From Candidatus Levybacteria bacterium CG2_30_37_29 (GTDB lineage: Bacteria > Patescibacteriota > Microgenomatia > Levybacterales > GWA1-39-11), in the NCBI GenBank assembly GCA_001873215.1, contig MNYS01000006.1:120839-172440 (forward strand): a DNA stretch of 51,602 bases, in the 5' to 3' direction. The notes beneath the pieces were generated by a model. The model searched no databases, was not told the origin of the DNA, and saw only the letters and a program-made list of their open reading frames with translations. Of the stretch, positions 15,213 through 23,578 are shown piece by piece (positions within the stretch are counted from its first letter, which is position 1; the number at the start of each line of letters is the position of its first letter). The position numbers and the translations under genes were made by a program.

Positions 15213-16496
15213 TTAGTCGCCTTTTCTTCTCGAAAATCCTGTATAGAGAATACTCAAGTCAATTGAATCAACAAGCCCATCGTCATTAATATCAGCTCTT
15301 GATTTTATGGCAGCTGTACAGTTGTCGCGGGAATTTGTACAATCAAGCATCGCGTTGTAGTCTGCCAAATTAAGCTCGTTATCGTGGGCAGAATCAATAT
15401 CTCCCGTTATAAGTTCTACTGTTGAGGTTGGTGTATAAACGGCCTTAGCAAGATTTACGATTACAGGAAGTACTTTTCGCAAAGAATTTGTAGTTCGAAT
15501 TTTTACAAGATAAGGCTTTGCTGGTATTGGACCAAGATTTACCGACGCTTCGTATTTGCCGTTAATGTAAAACGCGACTGTTTCTTTGGCTAAAATTGCG
15601 TCTCCGTCAATTACCTCAATTTCAGTATTCCGTCCAAAAGCTTGCGGATTATTATTTTGTCCCCCACTTGTATTTGTACCAATTCCGGGAAGTGTGTATT
15701 CAATCTTAATTCCGACATCATTCTGGCCAAGCACTGGAGTTGGAGTAGGAGTTTTTGGCGTCGTCGGTGTGACGCTGGGACCTGATGTTGGTGTTGGAGT
15801 CGCGGTCGGTGTTGGAGTTAGTGTTGGTGTTGGTGTTGGGCAATTGCCGTTGAAGTCTCCAGGTGTACATGTTGGTGTTGGATTACCAGTTACCGTAGGT
15901 GTTAGGGTTGGTGTTGGGGTGGTGTTTGTGTCAACGACAGTAATATTTGCAACGCCGGGGAGACCCGTGACCGGTATATTTCCTGAAATTCCTGAAGCTG
16001 CAATTTTCACAGCCACTTGATGGCTAAAGGCGATAGCCATACTTCCTGTATCCAGAGCCTTAAATTTAAAAATTACGACATTAACATTTTCACCGGAGAT
16101 AGGGGTGGAAGTTTGATTGATAAGAATTATTCTTTGCAATCTGGTAGTACTTTGTTGAGAATTTGCTCCATCAATTAATGTATAACTTTCGTGGGCCTTT
16201 GTGCCAATAAGTTCAAACTTTGTTGAATTATATTCCAGTACACCATCTATTGCAGAAATATCATTTCCTTTAGTATCCATGGTAAGCGTAAGTTCAAAAT
16301 CTTCCCCCTTATTTACTGTTTTTGAACTTGGTGAAAAAGATAAAGTTACCGGAGCTCCGGTTGATGCTCTTTGGCGGATATCTTGTTGTTTTAGAACTTG
16401 GGAAACAATAATGGGAATTGATAATACTAAAATTCCCAAAGCCGCGAGAGTAATTGGCCTTTTATGTGTTTTGTAAAATTCAATTATTTTTTCCAT
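15213..16496 (-). CDS. Secreted cohesin plus dockerin protein with Thr-Pro linker
   Basis: A 427-residue exported protein. The N-terminal helix (15-32) is followed by KQQDIRQRAS. A cohesin-like domain (about 44-185) starts VTLSFSPSSKTVNKGEDFELTL and contains ISAIDGVLEYNSTKFELIG. A linker of T-P repeats (about 190-260) follows, then a small beta domain (about 262-350). The C-terminus is a clear type I dockerin: first calcium loop GDIDSAHDNELNLADYNAML, second ADINDDGLVDSIDLSILYTG. Having both modules, it could act as an adaptor between cohesin-bearing and dockerin-bearing partners. It is flanked on the minus strand by the cohesin-only and dockerin-only genes with very small gaps, so an operon is likely. 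Confidence 0.85.
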   Translation of the reverse strand: MEKIIEFYKTHKRPITLAALGILVLSIPIIVSQVLKQQDIRQRASTGAPVTLSFSPSSKTVNKGEDFELTLTMDTKGNDISAIDGVLEYNSTKFELIGTKAHESYTLIDGANSQQSTTRLQRIILINQTSTPISGENVNVVIFKFKALDTGSMAIAFSHQVAVKIAASGISGNIPVTGLPGVANITVVDTNTTPTPTLTPTVTGNPTPTCTPGDFNGNCPTPTPTLTPTPTATPTPTSGPSVTPTTPKTPTPTPVLGQNDVGIKIEYTLPGIGTNTSGGQNNNPQAFGRNTEIEVIDGDAILAKETVAFYINGKYEASVNLGPIPAKPYLVKIRTTNSLRKVLPVIVNLAKAVYTPTSTVELITGDIDSAHDNELNLADYNAMLDCTNSRDNCTAAIKSRADINDDGLVDSIDLSILYTGFSRRKGD

Positions 16497-16498
16497 AC

Positions 16499-17650
16499 TT
16501 AATACAAAAGCCCCGGCCAGCGCAAATCCCTCATTTTATTAAAGTCAAAAATATCAATTATATTATCTTGTTTGCAGTCTGAAAGTTTGTTGGTATATGT
16601 GGAAACACCTAGTAATTCATTTTTCCACCATGCAAAGTCAAGATCATTAATTATATGATTCGAGGCATCACTTTTATCAGGATCACAGGTAGAAGGTAGT
16701 GGTGCAGTTGTTGGTGTTGGTGTTGTGGTGGACACCCTCATCCTGTAAAGATATCCATTATTAGGCCATGCCGTCCAGGGAATAGTTGCATCAACTAAGT
16801 TGTAAGTTGTTGTGCCGGAAGGCGGAGGTGAGGTTGTTATAATATATCCAAAACCGTCATCCTGTGTTTCTGTAGGTCCGGGCTGATAAGAGCTTTTCAT
16901 GCAAAGACCAACATTAGTACCCATAGGCGCGCTGGCGCATAGGAGGTCATTAGTTTCGATAAAGACTAAGTCTGATGTCATGTTCGATGGTCTATACCAA
17001 CTTTTCCAAGTTCCCGCTGGGAAATTTCCCCTTGAAAGTGCTGAAACGCCAGAGGCAAGTGTTGTTGCAAAGTTGGATACAGGGATGGTCTGGCCGCTGT
17101 ATGCAAAACAATATTTACCGTTATTTGTGGCGGTTACAACTACGGGCACGCTTCCAGTGGTACAGTTTAAGGGGGCTAAAGTGGGGGTTGGGGTTATTGT
17201 AGGGGTGGGTGTGGTGGTAGGCGTTGAAGTAGGGGGAGGGGGGTTTGCGCATATATGCGAATCATTACAGTACATACTTGAACAATTGCTGTTGGCATCG
17301 CATTGACATCCAATCGCCCGCCCCCACTGACTAGTGATGCAGTAGTTGGGTGGTGGATCATAAACAACTCCGGGATTGCAAAACTGACAAGTAGATGTGG
17401 CGATGTTGCATTCTCCTCCCATTGGAGACCAGGATCCCGTTCCTCCCTGTACCGTGGTACATGTTTCTCCTAAGCTACCGGGGCGGCATGATACGAAAAC
17501 CTCACCAACAGCGGAATTGTACTTGATTTGTCTTTCGTCTGGATTCGGGCACGTAGCTGCATAAACCTTAGAAGAATAGATATTGCTAAAGATAAATAAA
17601 GTAAAAATAAATGAACTTAACAATAACAACCTCAATAATTTATTTCCCAT
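16499..17650 (-). CDS. Secreted Cys-rich protein with Thr-Pro linkers and dockerin-like C-terminus
   Basis: From the preferred ATG at 17650 the protein is 383 residues and begins with a Sec signal peptide ending SSKVYAATCP (A-x-A cleavage site). An upstream in-frame ATG at 17701 would bury the signal peptide and is not preferred. A Cys-rich region (CQFCNPG..., CQCDANSNCSSMYC) precedes a T-P linker, a beta-rich domain of about 130 residues and a second linker. The C-terminal module has DLDFAWWKNELLG and DCKQDNIIDIFDFNKMRDL, nearly the same as the end of the large hydrolase. This shared dockerin-like end suggests both bind the same partner. The stop lies 2 nt from the start codon of the next minus-strand gene (ATG at 16496), so the genes are almost contiguous. 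Confidence 0.8.
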   Translation of the reverse strand: MGNKLLRLLLLSSFIFTLFIFSNIYSSKVYAATCPNPDERQIKYNSAVGEVFVSCRPGSLGETCTTVQGGTGSWSPMGGECNIATSTCQFCNPGVVYDPPPNYCITSQWGRAIGCQCDANSNCSSMYCNDSHICANPPPPTSTPTTTPTPTITPTPTLAPLNCTTGSVPVVVTATNNGKYCFAYSGQTIPVSNFATTLASGVSALSRGNFPAGTWKSWYRPSNMTSDLVFIETNDLLCASAPMGTNVGLCMKSSYQPGPTETQDDGFGYIITTSPPPSGTTTYNLVDATIPWTAWPNNGYLYRMRVSTTTPTPTTAPLPSTCDPDKSDASNHIINDLDFAWWKNELLGVSTYTNKLSDCKQDNIIDIFDFNKMRDLRWPGLLY

Positions 17651-17773
17651 AATAAATACAGCAATTATTCTAATAATAGAAGTATTTAATGTGGTTGTCA
17701 ATCCTTATTTCAAGCAATTTAATAACAAGATTTTTTTCCGGTCTGGTAGTTATGTCTTCAATTCTGCAGTTCT

Positions 17774-17790
17774 GCAGGGTCGGACCCTGC
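17774..17790. repeat. REP-like palindrome, family 1
   Basis: GCAGGGTCGGACCCTGC, a near-perfect palindrome, lies just downstream of the RAYT gene (in its direction). Other copies are at 18007-18021, 18527-18558 and 27639-27653. Confidence 0.8.
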
Positions 17791-17824
17791 AAGAACTATT
17801 TGGAACTTGTCGATTACAAAAAAG

Positions 17825-18487
17825 TTAATCGATAATTAGTTCTTTGGGTAAGATTTTTAAATTATCTTTAAGATCCATAAAATCTTTATAAAGAGGTATT
17901 CTTCTCAAGCGCTTATCGCTTAAAAGTTCAAGAACGAAACTTGGTTTTACCCATACTGCTTTTTTACTACCAATATAATATTGATAGCTGGAATACGGAT
18001 ATTCTACAGGGTCCGACCCTGCAAACAGATGTTGCGGATTTAAGTGAATATATTTAGAAAGATAAAGAAGATAATTGTCGTCTAGCACTAGCGATGCTTT
18101 GTAATTTCCCTGAAATAAAGAACCTACCCTTTCGTATTTTTTGTTAAAGTACATAGTATATGAAGTTGAAGCCGCCCTCATAAACTCCGTAATTGAGTTT
18201 TTATTTTTTTGGTGAACGAGAAGATGAAAATGATTTGGCATAAGACAAAAAGCCAAAAGATCAACTTCTTCATGAAATGTTTTTTTTATTCTAAAATTGA
18301 AATCAACACCGTTTTTTGCCAAAGGGTGGGGTAAGTTAAATAAGGGGGAAAGATAGAATTTTAAAAGACCGAGGAATACAATGTAATCTTGTGTATCGAC
18401 ATAAATAATTCTTTTTTCTACACCTCTGTTGTAAATATGATAATAGCCATTTTCAATATATGTTTTTATTCGATTTTTTGCCGGCAT
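17825..18487 (-). CDS. REP-associated tyrosine transposase (RAYT, Y1/IS200-like)
   Basis: Y1-type single-strand DNA nuclease of the RAYT group. Starting at the ATG at 18487 it is 220 residues; the open frame continues upstream to 18568, but that part only reads through the palindromes and is not preferred. Motifs: YYHIYNRGVEKRII near the N-terminus, the metal-binding H-x-H as MPNHFHLL, a helix with FMRAASTSYTMYFNKKY holding the likely catalytic Tyr, and GSLFQGNYKASLV with YIHLNPQ. RAYTs nick and move REP hairpins. Here palindromes flank both ends, and one copy lies inside the coding sequence (18007-18021, encoding AGSDPV), so the gene is tightly tied to its repeat. Confidence 0.93.
   Translation of the reverse strand: MPAKNRIKTYIENGYYHIYNRGVEKRIIYVDTQDYIVFLGLLKFYLSPLFNLPHPLAKNGVDFNFRIKKTFHEEVDLLAFCLMPNHFHLLVHQKNKNSITEFMRAASTSYTMYFNKKYERVGSLFQGNYKASLVLDDNYLLYLSKYIHLNPQHLFAGSDPVEYPYSSYQYYIGSKKAVWVKPSFVLELLSDKRLRRIPLYKDFMDLKDNLKILPKELIID
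18007..18021. repeat. REP-like palindrome, family 1, inside the RAYT coding region
   Basis: CAGGGTCCGACCCTG is the reverse complement of the 17774 core. It lies in frame in the transposase gene and encodes part of FAGSDPVEY. Confidence 0.75.
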
Positions 18488-18526
18488 ACCTAGAAAGAGT
18501 GTAGTACTTCTTTTTTCTCTTGTCAA

Positions 18527-18558
18527 CAGGGTCCGACCCTGGCAGGGTCGGACCCTGC
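18527..18558. repeat. Inverted pair of family 1 REP-like palindromes
   Basis: CAGGGTCCGACCCTG (18527-18541) is followed at once by GCAGGGTCGGACCCTGC (18542-18558). The two are in opposite orientation, the arrangement of a bacterial BIME, directly upstream of the RAYT start. Confidence 0.8.
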
Positions 18559-18605
18559 AAGCAAGCATTTACAAATGTGAAAGTTTTGGGTATCATCTTT
18601 GTTGC

Positions 18606-19154
18606 ATGTTATTGTCTGACCGCGATATTAAAAAAGCCCTTGCCGAAAAGAAAATTATCATAAAACCCGCACCGGATATTGAAACTGCGCTTGGGTCGTG
18701 TTCTATTGATTTATGCTTAGGCAACAAATTTCGAATATTTGATTATAGCAAGCATTCTTTAGTAGACCCAAATAAAAAATCTATCGGCGTAGAAATTACA
18801 AGAAAGGTAAAAATAAAAAAGGGAGACGCATTTATTATGCAGCCGGGAGATTTTGTTTTGGCAGCAACTTTGGAAAGCGTTACTATTTCAGATGATCTTC
18901 TTGGAAGACTTGAGGGAAGGTCATCTCTTGGACGACTTGGAATCGTAGTGCATTCTACAGCGTCAATTTTTGATCCGGGATGGAGTGGAAATTGCGTTTT
19001 GGAATTGGGAAATTTAGGAAGAATTCCCGTTGCATTATATCCCGGAATGAGAATTTGCGCGATGACTTTTGAAGAGCTTTCGAGCAGAGCAGAAAGACCT
19101 TATAACAAAAAAAGGGGGGCAAAGTATCTTCTCCAAACAGGTCCCAAAATTTAA
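18606..19154 (+). CDS. dcd: dCTP deaminase
   Basis: A 182-residue member of the dCTP deaminase/dUTPase fold. It deaminates dCTP to dUTP (or, in the bifunctional type, to dUMP) for dTTP synthesis. Diagnostic motifs are LLSDRDIKKAL at the N-terminus, SCSIDLCLGNKF, LEGRSSLGRLGIVVHSTAS, FDPGWSGNCVLELGN with the catalytic Glu, and PGMRICAMTFEEL. Length agrees with the usual 170-200. The gene is divergent from the RAYT. The presence of a de novo dTTP step is notable in a reduced genome. Whether it is mono- or bifunctional cannot be told with confidence. Confidence 0.95.
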   Translation: MLLSDRDIKKALAEKKIIIKPAPDIETALGSCSIDLCLGNKFRIFDYSKHSLVDPNKKSIGVEITRKVKIKKGDAFIMQPGDFVLAATLESVTISDDLLGRLEGRSSLGRLGIVVHSTASIFDPGWSGNCVLELGNLGRIPVALYPGMRICAMTFEELSSRAERPYNKKRGAKYLLQTGPKI

Positions 19155-19179
19155 GTAACTATTAGTCCTTCAAGAAAGA

Positions 19180-19863
19180 TTATTTCTTTTTTAAGGCAAC
19201 CTTTTTTCCAGCTTTTTTTGCAACAGATTCTGTTGAAGATTTTTTTTCTCCCAATTTTCTATATACATAAACTTCTGCCATCATGCCCAAAGGAATAGTT
19301 ATAAAAAGTCCTACAATAAAAGCAATTGCTCCAAGAATATTTATTCCTCCAATAAAAAGACGAAGAAAAAATAAATTCCATTTTACTCCGTTTGTGATTT
19401 TTGCGGAGGATTTTAGCGCTTCTATTGGTCCTAGCTCTTTATCAACAATGAAGTAAGAAAAATATTGAAATTTTATAGCCCAAACAATTCCCGGAATAAT
19501 AAGAAGTATAAGTCCTACCACAACAATTAGGCCATACAAAAAACTTGACGCTATATATTTTAAAAGGAGATGAGCGCCATAAAAAAGGTCGCTAAATTTT
19601 TTTCTTTTGTTGTCATGTATCTCAAGGGCAATTTTTATAACTCCCATTGCAACGATGAGTTCTAAAATCCAGCCCAAAATACTTATCACAAAAGAGAGAA
19701 TAGACGCGCCATTTTTCGAAGGGTCAAAAAGATTTTGTAGGATTCCCGGCAAGATTTGGACGAGAAATAAAAGTAGAAGCAGTGGGATAAAAAATCCCAA
19801 ATGTTTTTTTGACTCACCAAAACCATACGACAGTGCAGCTTTTTTTGAAAATGATTTCTTCAC
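19180..19863 (-). CDS. Polytopic membrane protein, DUF975/glycerophosphoryl-diesterase membrane-domain-like
   Basis: A 227-residue integral membrane protein with about six hydrophobic segments (residues about 22-42, 54-75, 103-135, 165-185 and others). The pattern LIIPGIVWAIKFQYFSYFIVD and the following ALKSSAKITNGVKWNLFFL resemble the DUF975/GDPD-membrane-domain group, in which a P-G-I-x-W-x-x motif is typical. The tail is basic (SVAKKAGKKVALKKK). No enzymatic residues are evident. It is convergent with dcd. Function is unknown; similar proteins are often described as general membrane-organising or transport accessory proteins. Confidence 0.7.
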   Translation of the reverse strand: MKKSFSKKAALSYGFGESKKHLGFFIPLLLLLFLVQILPGILQNLFDPSKNGASILSFVISILGWILELIVAMGVIKIALEIHDNKRKKFSDLFYGAHLLLKYIASSFLYGLIVVVGLILLIIPGIVWAIKFQYFSYFIVDKELGPIEALKSSAKITNGVKWNLFFLRLFIGGINILGAIAFIVGLFITIPLGMMAEVYVYRKLGEKKSSTESVAKKAGKKVALKKK

Positions 19864-19909
19864 TAATTCTATTATTATTTATCAAAATAAAAATTTCAAG
19901 AGGTTAGTG

Positions 19910-21160
19910 CTAACTGCGGGTCGCGATGACATTGAGCCAGTCACTTTCAATGGGATTGAAAGGATTTTTAAAAAGTGTGCCGCCAAATTGTCCACCATAA
20001 AACTCAATTTTGTTAAATCCGTGTTGTTTTAATAATTTCTCAATTTTTTCTTGTGTTATGTGTGCAATGCTTGTTGAATTTAAAGCTCTATGTTTCCATT
20101 TTTTTCCGTCAAAATCCAAAATTTCCATATTAAGAGTAAGCATTTCTTTTGAGTTATCCGGGCTGTAGAATTCCAAAAATGCGTGGTCAAATTTCATGCC
20201 AGCTTTTGATGTGCCGTAATTTACTTCAAGAAACCCTTTTTTTTCTCTAAAAACTTTTTCATAATTTATTATTTGAAATACCAATACGGGATTTTTTGGA
20301 TCAAGTGCACCAACAACAGAAGAGAGAATTTTTATGTAGTTTTCTGCTGTATGCGCAAATGCATTTCCCAAAAAAATTGCGGCTTGAAATTCTCCCTTTT
20401 TATTTTTTAAAATTTCGTCATATTTACCGTGGACAAATTCTAATTTTTCAGATATATTTTTTGGTAATTTTTCAAGTTTTTGTTTTGCGGCATTAAGCAT
20501 CAGACGGCTTGCTTCAACCCCCAAAACGCTAAAGCCATTTTTTACCAAAGCTATATCATGTTCTCCGGTTCCAAAACCTATGTCAAGAATATTTGTCACT
20601 TTCTCTTTTTTAAATAACGAAACCAAGTCAGGTATTTCGTTTCCAAGACGTTTTTCCCAATCAACAAAGACATCATAATGTCTTGAAAGCCAGTCGTGAT
20701 ATTCTTCTTCGGAGTTTACGGGTATTTGATCTCCGACGGCAGCTCTAAAAATATCGCTGGTTGTGATAATTCCTTTTAAATTTCCATCTTCGTCAACGAC
20801 GGAAAGTCTTCTGACAGCATTAATCAGCATCAAAGATTGAGCTTTCATAAGAGGTGTATCAGCGGTTACCGTGACAGGTTTACTCATTATCTTTTTTGCA
20901 GGAAAATTTAGAATATCTTTTATCTTTTTCTCCATCTCTTCGAAGTCTCCGGAGATAAGAGGTTCTTCTACGAACTCTTTAATGCTGGGGAAAAATTGCC
21001 TGAGGATATCGCTTTCTGAAATAAAACCAACGACTTTTTTATTTTCACAAACAGGAACACCATTTATTCCAGCTCCAAAAATAAGTTTGGCAGCGTCCTT
21101 GAGTTTTACGTTGACAGATACGTAGCTTACCTTATGTGACATCGCGTCTGCTACTTTCAT
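19910..21160 (-). CDS. CBS-pair protein fused to a SAM-dependent methyltransferase
   Basis: A 416-residue soluble protein from the preferred ATG at 21160 (one more ATG lies four codons upstream). The N-terminal half (about 1-150) is a tandem CBS pair: [12 protein letters not shown] ... [15 protein letters not shown], then [14 protein letters not shown] ... [16 protein letters not shown]. The C-terminal half is a class I methyltransferase: motif [16 protein letters not shown], then [17 protein letters not shown], and [14 protein letters not shown] in the motif IV place. CBS pairs bind adenosine nucleotides, so the methyltransferase may be controlled by AMP/ATP or SAM. The fusion is unusual; the acceptor is unknown. 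Confidence 0.85.
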   Translation of the reverse strand: MKVADAMSHKVSYVSVNVKLKDAAKLIFGAGINGVPVCENKKVVGFISESDILRQFFPSIKEFVEEPLISGDFEEMEKKIKDILNFPAKKIMSKPVTVTADTPLMKAQSLMLINAVRRLSVVDEDGNLKGIITTSDIFRAAVGDQIPVNSEEEYHDWLSRHYDVFVDWEKRLGNEIPDLVSLFKKEKVTNILDIGFGTGEHDIALVKNGFSVLGVEASRLMLNAAKQKLEKLPKNISEKLEFVHGKYDEILKNKKGEFQAAIFLGNAFAHTAENYIKILSSVVGALDPKNPVLVFQIINYEKVFREKKGFLEVNYGTSKAGMKFDHAFLEFYSPDNSKEMLTLNMEILDFDGKKWKHRALNSTSIAHITQEKIEKLLKQHGFNKIEFYGGQFGGTLFKNPFNPIESDWLNVIATRS

Positions 21161-21220
21161 AATTCGAAGCAAAATCTATGCTACTTTAACATCAAAAAGA
21201 AGAAATAGCAAGAGAATTAG

Positions 21221-21979
21221 TTAATTTGTGTCTGTTATTGTTCCCTGGAGCATATTAAGTTGCTGTCTCATTTCCCATTGCTTTCTTCTTAAATAATATC
21301 TTTCGACCGGTTTATCGAAATCCTTTCCTTTAATTTTTATAACTGCTTGCTCTGGGAGTCTCATTTTCCCATCGAAGTCTGAGTTTTCTAATAAGTGAAT
21401 CATTCTTTCATGATTTGGAACTTCCATAATTACCGCTGCGTGAAGGCTTTTTCTTTGCCGCCCGTCGTACATTGGCGTTGTGAAGGCCCACCTGACAACT
21501 TTATCAAGAGCTTGTTTTCCAACATGTTTTGGTCCGTCTTCTTGTTTTCTGTTTTGCAAACTATTGACTATAACAAATTTATTAAGCCAGCTGTCATTTT
21601 GGTCTCTTTCAGCATCGCCTATAATCGCAAATCCGGCAATCTGACCGAGTTTATTAAATACTGCGAGCCCATGATTTCCGTCTATTTTAAGATAAGTTTT
21701 AAATTCCTCAACGTTTTCCGGAATTCCAGTAAAGTGATGTTTGTTTGATTCTGTGTTAAGAACTGCCAGATATAATTTTGCATATTCAGAAAGTGCCTCG
21801 TCATTATCTGTATCAATTTCATCAACTCTATCTATGATTGCTCTTTGTCTTTCTTGCACGGGATCCTGCACCGGTTCGCTTAATTGAAAATAGGGAATTC
21901 CTAGCATAGATTTTAATTCACCTGTTGAAAAAAATTCTTCAGGAAACCTATTTTGTACTGGAAATTCAGGTGTTGCCAT
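21221..21979 (-). CDS. Hypothetical protein, possibly GNAT-like
   Basis: 252 residues from the ATG at 21979 (MATPEFPVQNRFPEEFF); an upstream ATG at 22039 adds 20 residues of doubtful sequence. A central alpha/beta region (about 95-210) reads GLAVFNKLGQIAGFAIIGD ... SWLNKFVIVNS ... VGKQALDKVVRWAF, with the strand-turn-strand and following helix expected of an N-acetyltransferase fold, but the acetyl-CoA loop is not clear. The C-terminus is basic and Gln-rich. I recognise no specific family. It lies between the CBS-methyltransferase and glyA, all on the minus strand. Confidence 0.6.
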   Translation of the reverse strand: MATPEFPVQNRFPEEFFSTGELKSMLGIPYFQLSEPVQDPVQERQRAIIDRVDEIDTDNDEALSEYAKLYLAVLNTESNKHHFTGIPENVEEFKTYLKIDGNHGLAVFNKLGQIAGFAIIGDAERDQNDSWLNKFVIVNSLQNRKQEDGPKHVGKQALDKVVRWAFTTPMYDGRQRKSLHAAVIMEVPNHERMIHLLENSDFDGKMRLPEQAVIKIKGKDFDKPVERYYLRRKQWEMRQQLNMLQGTITDTN

Positions 21980-22057
21980 GTTTTTTTTAAATACAAATGT
22001 TGCGAGCCTTATTATATAGGATGTATTATGAGTTGTCAAAGAATGGGGAGGATTAAG

Positions 22058-23380
22058 TCAGGGTAAAGGAAACTTTGAAGTGAAAGATTTTACCTCATTA
22101 CAAATTTTTAAAAGTTCTTGGTTTTTCAAAGCCCGTTTTTTAAAGTCTTTCATGAATACCGAACGTTCTTCTTTGTTTTCCGGAAGTCTCTCATTCTTTA
22201 CTTGCTCAATCGCGCGATTTATCCAAGCAGCAACCCTTATCATGTCTTTTTCCTTCATACCTCGGGTTGTAATCGCGGGCGTTCCAAGCCTTATTCCGCC
22301 CGGATAGAACGGGGGATTGGTATCAAAGGGAATACCGTTTTTATTAACAACAATGCCTGCAACTTCAAGCGCAAAGGCGGCTATCGCACCGTTGACGCCT
22401 TTGTTTGATAAATCTATAAGAATAAGGTGGTTATCGGTTCCGTTTGAAACAAGTTTAAACTTAAATTTTATTAATTCATCCGAAAGAGCTTTTGCATTTT
22501 TTACAATTTGTTTTGCATATTGTTTAAACTTAAGACTTGACGCTTCAAGAAGCGCAACAGCAATTGCTGCTGTTTGATTATCATGAGGTCCGCCCTGAAG
22601 TCCCGGAATAATTGCAGTGTCAATTTTTTTTGAAAGCTCGGGATCTTTTTCCAAACCCTTTTTTGTTACCATAATAAGCGCGCCGCGGGGCCCGCGAAGT
22701 GTTTTATGTGTTGTTGTTGTGACAATATGAGCATAGGGAACAGGGCTTGGGTGAGCGCCTCCTACAATAAGTCCTGCAATATGAGATATGTCAGCAAGGA
22801 GAATTGCCCCCGCCTTATCCGCTATTTGAGCGAATTGTTTGAAATCAACAATCCGTGGATATGCTGTAAAACCACAAACTATAATGTCTGGTTTTTCGGC
22901 TATTGCTTGCTGTTCGATTTTCTCATAATCCAATTTTCCGTCTTCTCCAAGCGTATACAAAACAGATTTAAAAAATTTTCCGCTTGCTGACATCTTTTGT
23001 CCGTGAGTAAGATGTCCTCCGAAGGCAAGCGATAGTCCCATTATTTTCCCCTTCAATGGTTCAAGTGTTGCAAAATAAACAGCAAGATTCATAACAGATC
23101 CTGACAGTGCTTGAACATTTACATAAGGAACGCCAAACAATTTTTTTGCGCGGTCCTGCGCAAGAAGTTCAACTGAGTCCGCAACCGCATTTCCCTGGTA
23201 ATATCTTTTTTTGGGATAACCTTCGGAATATTTATTGTTTAGTACCGTTCCAAGCGCTTCCAAGACAGCAGAGGAAGCATAATTTTCAGACGGAATCATT
23301 TCCAAAACCTCTTTTTGCCGCTTCTCTTCAAGTTTTATTAGATTATAAATTTGTGGATCAATCTTCCTAAGCGTTTTCAT
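22058..23380 (-). CDS. glyA: Serine hydroxymethyltransferase
   Basis: PLP enzyme that interconverts serine and glycine with tetrahydrofolate, supplying one-carbon units. At 440 residues it has full family length. Seen motifs: EMIPSENYASSAVLEALG near the N-terminus, NVQALSGSVMNLAVY, DISHIAGLIVGG, the PLP-lysine motif TTTTHKTLRGPRGA with Lys226, and PGLQGGPHDNQTAAIAVAL. The C-terminal domain includes GIRLGTPAITTRGM. It is the most upstream gene of a minus-strand group and is divergent from uppS. The assignment is firm. Confidence 0.98.
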   Translation of the reverse strand: MKTLRKIDPQIYNLIKLEEKRQKEVLEMIPSENYASSAVLEALGTVLNNKYSEGYPKKRYYQGNAVADSVELLAQDRAKKLFGVPYVNVQALSGSVMNLAVYFATLEPLKGKIMGLSLAFGGHLTHGQKMSASGKFFKSVLYTLGEDGKLDYEKIEQQAIAEKPDIIVCGFTAYPRIVDFKQFAQIADKAGAILLADISHIAGLIVGGAHPSPVPYAHIVTTTTHKTLRGPRGALIMVTKKGLEKDPELSKKIDTAIIPGLQGGPHDNQTAAIAVALLEASSLKFKQYAKQIVKNAKALSDELIKFKFKLVSNGTDNHLILIDLSNKGVNGAIAAFALEVAGIVVNKNGIPFDTNPPFYPGGIRLGTPAITTRGMKEKDMIRVAAWINRAIEQVKNERLPENKEERSVFMKDFKKRALKNQELLKICNEVKSFTSKFPLP

Positions 23381-23512
23381 TACGACCTATTATATATAGG
23401 TAGGTTTCAAATTCCAAGAGGAAGTTTGCGAATAAGTTTGGGAAGCTGTTATTTGCTTTCACAATGTTTGTGTTTTAAAATATAACAATTCGGGCAAACT
23501 AAGCCCAATTAT

Positions 23513-23578
23513 ATGGATAAGCAAAGCTTTCCGTTGGATAAGAAAATCTTTCTGTTAGATAAGAAAATCTTTCCGATG
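23513..23578 (+). repeat. 21-nt tandem repeat at the start of uppS
   Basis: Three units of 21 nt, ATGGATAAGCAAAGCTTTCCG and its variants at 23513, 23534 and 23555, are followed by a fourth ATGGATAA. They encode MDKQSFP, LDKKIFL, LDKKIFP and then MDKSEIP. Each unit starts with ATG, TTG or TTA, as if the start region had been duplicated. Confidence 0.85.

Noticed and set aside
18488-18568. Longer N-terminus of the first RAYT from the ATG at 18568.
   Set aside because: The extra codons only translate the inverted REP pair; conserved sequence begins at MPAKNRIKTYIENGYYHIYNRG.
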